Positions 9,245-12,243 of a DNA stretch of 12,243 bases are shown here, one piece after another (within the stretch, counting starts at the first letter, position 1; each line of letters begins with the position of its first letter). The notes under the pieces are model-generated. The model had not been told where the DNA came from. It did no database searches and saw nothing but the letters and a program-made list of their open reading frames with translations. The stretch is from an uncultured Collinsella sp. GTDB taxonomy: Bacteria; Actinomycetota; Coriobacteriia; Coriobacteriales; Coriobacteriaceae. The stretch covers positions 1 through 12,243 of the forward strand of contig UROZ01000053.1 of NCBI GenBank assembly GCA_900549655.1. The letters are read 5' to 3'. The translations under genes and the position numbers were made by a program.

Positions 9245-9369
9245 GCAGGATCTGAGGGCTGACCTTCGCGGACGTCCTCGGACATGAAAGAACCCCCGCT
9301 GCGCACAACGTGCGGCGGGGGTTCTTTCGTCCTGCGGAGTGTCCGCGAAGGTCAGCCCTCAGATCCTGC
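9245..9369. repeat. 125-nt inverted repeat with perfect 29-bp arms enclosing the nifJ terminator
   Basis: The arm at 9245-9273 (begins GCAGGATCTGAGGGC) is the exact reverse complement of 9341-9369. Inside lie two unpaired 13-base segments (9274-9286, 9328-9340) and the terminator stem. The element starts 10 bases after the nifJ stop. No target-site duplication is visible at its edges and there is no open frame of its own. It could be a MITE-like element, a REP-type hairpin or an RNA-stabilising structure. Confidence 0.8.
9287..9327 (+). terminator. Bidirectional intrinsic terminator after nifJ
   Basis: AAAGAACCCCCGC (9287-9299) pairs perfectly with GCGGGGGTTCTTT (9315-9327). GCAC/GTGC extends the stem around an AAC loop. 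The A-rich 5' side and T-rich 3' side make it work in both directions. Confidence 0.9.
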
Positions 9370-9439
9370 TACGACTATGTCCTCGGATTGTGTGGGCGGA
9401 TGAAGGACGTAGTTGGCCGGGTATCCCGTTCCTTTCGCC

Positions 9440-9462
9440 GTTTCGCGGCTTTGCCGCGAAAC
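9440..9462. repeat. Perfect 10-bp stem-loop GTTTCGCGGC-TTT-GCCGCGAAAC
   Basis: Ten perfect base pairs enclose a TTT loop. No T-run follows on either strand, so it is not an ordinary intrinsic terminator. It lies 70 bases beyond the nested repeat after nifJ and may be a second processing or REP-like hairpin. Confidence 0.5.
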
Positions 9463-9808
9463 CTCGCGCCACTTTGGGGATGGATGGGGGACTTGGCTGT
9501 TGCCGCCTTTTCGGAGCGCTTCTTTATTCCTTTTGCTGGATGAAAAGCCCCTTGTTTTTGCAGTGGTGCATACTTGACTTATAAGTGCATAGAATCTCGC
9601 ATAGCGCGAGTAAGATATTGCGCTGTCCGTTTTGTGTTTAGCAGAGATGTAGTTTGCATAATCCGACATAATCCTCGCTTCATTTAAATAAAGTCGCACG
9701 TAAATTACGTAGATATGTCTGAGCTGGAGTTCTGTACGCTGAGCGGACAAAAACGACCGTTCACCGTTCCGCTATTTTCAAAATGAATAAAATGAGCGAT
9801 AAAGAGAA

Positions 9809-9853
9809 TATAAACCTTAATAAACTCGCGTATCGCACGGACGCGGGTTATTA
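9809..9853 (+). promoter_or_regulatory. Candidate arcC -10 and 5'-leader hairpin
   Basis: TATAAA at 9809-9814 is a plausible -10 in an A-rich context with no evident -35. Transcription would begin near 9821. A hairpin at 9818-9853 pairs TAATAAACTCGCGT with ACGCGGGTTATTA using one G-U pair and one bulged A, with a nine-base loop. It would sit at the 5' end of the mRNA, 20 bases before the ribosome binding site. It could be an operator in DNA or a stabilising stem in RNA. Confidence 0.4.
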
Positions 9854-9889
9854 ATGGGTTGTAGGCCTTTTACAGAAAGGATTCCAGCA

Positions 9890-10852
9890 ATGTCTAAGCC
9901 TCTTGGCAAGCCCGATCGTATTGTCGTCGCCCTTGGCGGCAACGCCCTCGGCAACAACCCCGTCGAGCAGATCGAGGCCGTGAGCAACACCGCCCACGCT
10001 CTCCTCGGTCTCATCGAGCAGGGCAACGAGATCATCATCACTCACGGCAACGGCCCGCAGGTCGGCATGATCCAGAACGCCTTCGCCGCTGCCCACGACG
10101 CCATCGGCACCCCCGAGATGCCGCTGCCCGAGTGCGGCGCCATGTCCCAGGGCTACATCGGCTATCACCTGCAGCAGGGCATTGGCCGCGAGATGCACAA
10201 GCGCTATAAGCGTTGGCACGCCGCCACCGTCGTCACCCAGATCGAGTGCGACCCGGATGATCCCGCGTTCAAGAACCCGACCAAGCCGATCGGCCCCTTC
10301 TACACCGAGGAGCAGGCCAAGGAGTTCATGGCCGAGGATCCCTCCAAGGTCTTCGTCGAGGATTCCGGCCGCGGCTGGCGTCGCGTCGTCGCTTCCCCCG
10401 ATCCCAAGAAGATCGTCGAGGCCGACTCCATCCTCAACCTGCTCGACAACGAGTTCATCGTCATCGCCTGCGGTGGCGGCGGCATCCCCGTCGTCCGCGA
10501 CTACGAGAACAAGGGCTGCTACAAGGGCGTTCCCGCCGTCATCGACAAGGACCTGGGCGGCGAGCTGCTGGCCGAGGACTGCGACGCCGACGTTCTGTTC
10601 CTGCTGACCGCCGTTGAGCATGTCGCCATCAACTTTGGCAAGCCCAACCAGGAGGAGCTCGAGGACCTCACCGCCGACGAAGCCGAGCGCCTGGCCGACG
10701 AGGGCCAGTTCGGCAAGGGTTCCATGGAGCCCAAGGTCCGCGCTGCCATCAAGTTCGCCCGTTCCCGCAAGGGCCGCACCTGCATCATCGGCGCCCTGGA
10801 CAAGGCCGCCGAGACCATGGCCGGCCTCTCCGGTACCCGCATCCACGAGTAG
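9890..10852 (+). CDS. arcC: Carbamate kinase
   Basis: This catalyses carbamoyl phosphate + ADP to ATP + carbamate (then NH3 and CO2), the ATP-yielding last step of arginine deiminase, agmatine or purine/allantoin fermentation, in the cytoplasm. The 320 residues match the family. Visible motifs: VVALGGNALG (12-21), ITHGNGPQVG (50-59), PLPECGAMSQGYIGY (78-92), the lobe insertion DPDDPAFKNPTKPIGPF (121-137), GRGWRRVVASPDP (160-172), ACGGGGIPV (193-201), VIDKDL (217-222), and the late GSMEPKVRAA (277-286). The start at 9890 is chosen from AGAAAGGA (9874-9881), eight bases upstream. The in-frame ATG at 9854 has no site and overlaps the leader hairpin. Codons are strongly C-ending, suggesting high expression. 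No arcA, arcB or transporter gene is adjacent, so the carbamoyl phosphate source lies elsewhere. Confidence 0.97.
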   Translation: MSKPLGKPDRIVVALGGNALGNNPVEQIEAVSNTAHALLGLIEQGNEIIITHGNGPQVGMIQNAFAAAHDAIGTPEMPLPECGAMSQGYIGYHLQQGIGREMHKRYKRWHAATVVTQIECDPDDPAFKNPTKPIGPFYTEEQAKEFMAEDPSKVFVEDSGRGWRRVVASPDPKKIVEADSILNLLDNEFIVIACGGGGIPVVRDYENKGCYKGVPAVIDKDLGGELLAEDCDADVLFLLTAVEHVAINFGKPNQEELEDLTADEAERLADEGQFGKGSMEPKVRAAIKFARSRKGRTCIIGALDKAAETMAGLSGTRIHE

Positions 10853-10875
10853 TCTCTACTCTGTTGCCTCTCTCG

Positions 10876-10897
10876 TGGGCGCCAGGCAAAGCGCCCA
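10876..10897 (+). repeat. Small hairpin after arcC
   Basis: TGGGCGC (10876-10882) pairs with GCGCCCA (10891-10897) around an 8-base loop. No T-run follows. It lies 23 bases after the arcC stop and ahead of the true terminator, and may stabilise the 3' end of the mRNA. Confidence 0.4.
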
Positions 10898-10917
10898 TAA
10901 ACTAGCCTCTCTTCATG

Positions 10918-10954
10918 AGCCCCGCAGTCCGCTCCGGCTGCGGGGCTTTTGTTT
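10918..10954 (+). terminator. Intrinsic terminator of arcC
   Basis: AGCCCCGCAG (10918-10927) pairs perfectly with CTGCGGGGCT (10938-10947) and is followed by TTTGTTT. This is a classic plus-strand terminator. The minus strand lacks a T-run, so it would not stop the convergent gene efficiently. Confidence 0.9.
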
Positions 10955-10977
10955 CAACCCGGCGCTTAGGTATTCAC

Positions 10978-11008
10978 CTAGTCATTGGGGACGTTCTTAA
11001 ACGACTAG
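10978..11008. repeat. Inverted repeat with REP-like core at the 3' end of the C39 gene
   Basis: CTAGTC (10978-10983) and GACTAG (11003-11008) flank a segment containing TTGGGGACG (10985-10993). The right arm includes the stop codon of the minus-strand gene. The same core, as CGTCCCCAA, lies after the FHA gene. Relative to each gene the two copies have the same orientation. Confidence 0.35.
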
Positions 11009-12006
11009 TAGTAGGCCCACATGGCTTCGACTTCGTTGAGGACCTCTACGACGCCCCAGCGACGGGCGCTGCGGCTGGCCGAGTTGGGGTCGTAGACGCC
11101 AATCTGGTTGGCATCGTCGATGCCGTAGAGCACGATGTAGTGGCCTACGTTGGTAAACGTACCGGGGCGCACTGCGGCGATGACGGGCGCACCCGAGCGA
11201 AGTGCTTGGGTAATCGATTCGCGATCGTTATAGAGCTGTGTTCCGTTGAGCCCCAGCTGCCACGCACCGCCTGTCATAAACGACCACTCGGTGGCACCAG
11301 TGGGGGCGTAGTTGCCGGCTTCGGCCAGTGCGCATATATCGACCGGTGTCTTATCGGTGTGGCCGGTCTTAAAGATATAGACCATGGTGAGGCAAGTGGG
11401 ACCGCAAGCGTTTTCGCGAATAGTGCCACCGGCATAGGGCAGCTCCGACCATGCGGGGTCAATTTGGTAGATGTGGGGCATGGCGCCGGCCTGCCATTGC
11501 GAGCGTGGGGTCGAGAACGCAAAGGAGTAACCGGGCGCGACGGGAGCTTTAAGCAGCTTGTCCTCGGCAGTGGGCTCAAGACCGGCTGATCCGTGGGAGA
11601 TACAGGATCCCAAAAACACAAAGACGAGGCAGGCGGCGATGGAGCAAAGCGTAAGGCGTAGGCGGCGGGCCGGAAGCGCGTGGCTTGTGGCGTGCGACGC
11701 AGGGTGAGGGGCGGAATTGCCGCGATCGCGTTGAGGTCGCGAAAAGGAGCGCTTGACGTAGTAGTCGGTCTTACGGCGATCGTAGCGACGTGGCTGCGAT
11801 GTGTCGGTCTGGCGTTGGCGTGTGCTCGTACTCACGCGGTCTGACTGCTGCACGGTACGGCTTTGTTGCCGCGAAGAAGCCCCGGGCTGCTCTTGGGGGC
11901 GCTGCGGGTTGTCGTTGTCGGAGGTGCTTCTGGGCGTTGGTGTGGTGCGGCCGGCAAGGCGCACGCTTTGTGGCCGTTGGTCGCCGTCATTGTATCCGTA
12001 TGCCAT
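11005..12006 (-). CDS. Membrane-anchored C39-type cysteine peptidase-like protein
   Basis: The 333-residue protein has a long disordered cytoplasmic tail (1-112, rich in Gln, Arg, Ser, Thr and Pro), one membrane segment at about 117-136 (LTLCSIAACLVFVFLGSCI), and an extracellular domain at 170-333 of the C39-like peptidase fold. The signature IYQIDPAWSELPYAG (179-193) followed by ENACGPTCLTMVY (198-210) gives catalytic Cys201; GHYIVLYGID supplies His289 and VYDPNS supplies Asp306. The triad is intact, so proteolysis or amide hydrolysis outside the cell is plausible; no peptide-exporting ABC transporter is fused to it. The ATG at 12006 is preferred because AAGGTG (minus strand, 12018-12013) lies six bases before it; a GTG at 12015 would overlap that site. 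It is convergent with arcC and apparently monocistronic. Its substrate is unknown; cell-surface or cell-wall protein processing is the best guess. Confidence 0.88.
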   Translation of the reverse strand: MAYGYNDGDQRPQSVRLAGRTTPTPRSTSDNDNPQRPQEQPGASSRQQSRTVQQSDRVSTSTRQRQTDTSQPRRYDRRKTDYYVKRSFSRPQRDRGNSAPHPASHATSHALPARRLRLTLCSIAACLVFVFLGSCISHGSAGLEPTAEDKLLKAPVAPGYSFAFSTPRSQWQAGAMPHIYQIDPAWSELPYAGGTIRENACGPTCLTMVYIFKTGHTDKTPVDICALAEAGNYAPTGATEWSFMTGGAWQLGLNGTQLYNDRESITQALRSGAPVIAAVRPGTFTNVGHYIVLYGIDDANQIGVYDPNSASRSARRWGVVEVLNEVEAMWAYY

Positions 12007-12097
12007 TCGAATCACCTTGCCTCATGTGTAACTTGTCTATCCTACATAAAAAGATGCACGACACATGGGCATGTGCGCCAAAAGCCTGACAAATGGT

Positions 12098-12243
12098 ATG
12101 AACGTTGCCGCGCCGCGCGCCAAGCGCCACGGCAACAGGTATTCAAAAGCAGACAAGATGAAAGCGTCCAAGACGAATGACGTCTCCCGCCGTTCGTCCC
12201 AAAAACGGCGCCGCTCGTTTTGCAGTTCTGCCTTCGGTCGAGC
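12098..12243 (+). CDS. Possible 5' end of a gene with a very basic N-terminus (partial)
   Basis: From ATG 12098 the frame is open for 48 codons to the window edge. The peptide is rich in Lys/Arg (for example RAKRHGNRYSKADKMKASK, then SSQKRRRSF), as in cytoplasmic tails that precede a membrane helix in actinobacterial surface proteins. Third codon positions are mostly G/C. In-frame ATGs at 12065 and 12071 are alternatives. None has a clear ribosome binding site, which is the main doubt. It would be divergent from the C39 gene. A minus-strand frame (12243-12037) is also open here and cannot be excluded. Confidence 0.35.
   Translation, partial: MNVAAPRAKRHGNRYSKADKMKASKTNDVSRRSSQKRRRSFCSSAFGR

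Larger units (their letters stand above)
9370..9889. other. Gene-free, partly AT-rich region upstream of arcC
   Basis: These 520 bases contain no frame with a credible start. From about 9540 to 9830 base composition turns AT-rich, in sharp contrast to the genes on both sides. Contents: a hairpin at 9440-9462; direct repeats GTGCATA at 9566-9572 and 9585-9591, flanking TTGACT (9574-9579); further GCATA copies at 9599 and 9656; CTCGC/GCGAG (9596-9610); the palindrome ACGTAA-A-TTACGT (9698-9710); a tandem 7-mer ACCGTTC x2 (9756-9769); and the probable arcC promoter and leader hairpin. The rest is unassigned. It may hold several regulator sites, a small RNA, or be decayed transferred DNA. Confidence 0.5.

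Noticed and set aside
9352..9750. 132-codon minus-strand frame in the nifJ-arcC gap
   Set aside because: It starts with TTG without a ribosome binding site, spans both AT-rich and GC-rich sequence, runs into the inverted repeat and resembles no family I know.
9781..9797. ArgR-box-like ATGAATAAAATGA upstream of arcC
   Set aside because: Only one half-site fits; the second half does not match ATTCA.
9851..10846. 331-codon minus-strand frame opposite arcC
   Set aside because: Same codon-bias shadow effect; the plus strand carries every carbamate kinase motif.
12037..12243. Minus-strand open frame of 69 codons at the right edge
   Set aside because: Rarer codons, and no visible gene end context such as a terminator before the C39 gene. 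The plus-strand alternative looked slightly better, so it is kept only as a caveat.

Overview
The window looks like chromosomal DNA of a high-GC anaerobic actinobacterium, most likely class Coriobacteriia (Collinsella or a close relative). The grounds are strongly C/G-ending codons in the highly expressed genes, a ybaB-recR pair, a single-chain pyruvate:ferredoxin oxidoreductase of about 1,180 residues, and an actinobacterial-looking membrane Ser/Thr kinase with an FHA partner. No rRNA is present, so the genus is inferred.

Layout: (a) 1-86, minus strand, the first 28 codons of a gene leaving the left edge, probably a membrane protein. (b) 87-426, a divergent regulatory region. (c) 427-1357, ybaB then recR, 13 nt apart, closed by a terminator with a perfect 17-bp stem (1388-1433). 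(d) 1358-1603, an intergenic region rich in inverted repeats, with a candidate extended -10 promoter and a terminator-like hairpin just before the next ribosome binding site. (e) 1604-5292, a tight three-gene operon: a single-pass exported protein with a Ser/Gly linker and Cys-containing C-terminal domain, a kinase-fold protein with about four C-terminal membrane segments, and a protein with a C-terminal FHA domain. The first two genes overlap by 4 bp and the last two are 3 nt apart. (f) 5293-5694, a long GC-rich leader. (g) 5695-9234, nifJ. (h) 9235-9889, a bidirectional terminator inside a 125-nt inverted repeat with 29-bp perfect arms, then an AT-rich gene-free stretch. (i) 9890-10852, arcC (carbamate kinase), standing alone with its own terminator. 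(j) 11005-12006, minus strand, a membrane-anchored C39-type cysteine peptidase-like protein. (k) from 12098, plus strand, a possible gene with a very basic N-terminus leaving the right edge.

How the genes work together: ybaB/recR belong to DNA maintenance and recombinational repair. The three-gene operon has the parts of a surface signalling module: an exported candidate sensor or partner, a membrane kinase, and a phosphopeptide-binding-type reader. NifJ makes acetyl-CoA and reduced ferredoxin. ArcC makes ATP from carbamoyl phosphate. Both suit an anaerobic, substrate-level-phosphorylating, amino-acid-using lifestyle.

The least conventional items are the exported-protein/kinase/FHA operon, including a missing conserved Arg in the FHA domain and an Arg in the kinase glycine loop; the terminator-like hairpin ahead of that operon; the nested inverted repeat behind nifJ; and the structured nifJ leader. 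Nothing in the window is a clear mobile element, CRISPR array, tRNA or rRNA.
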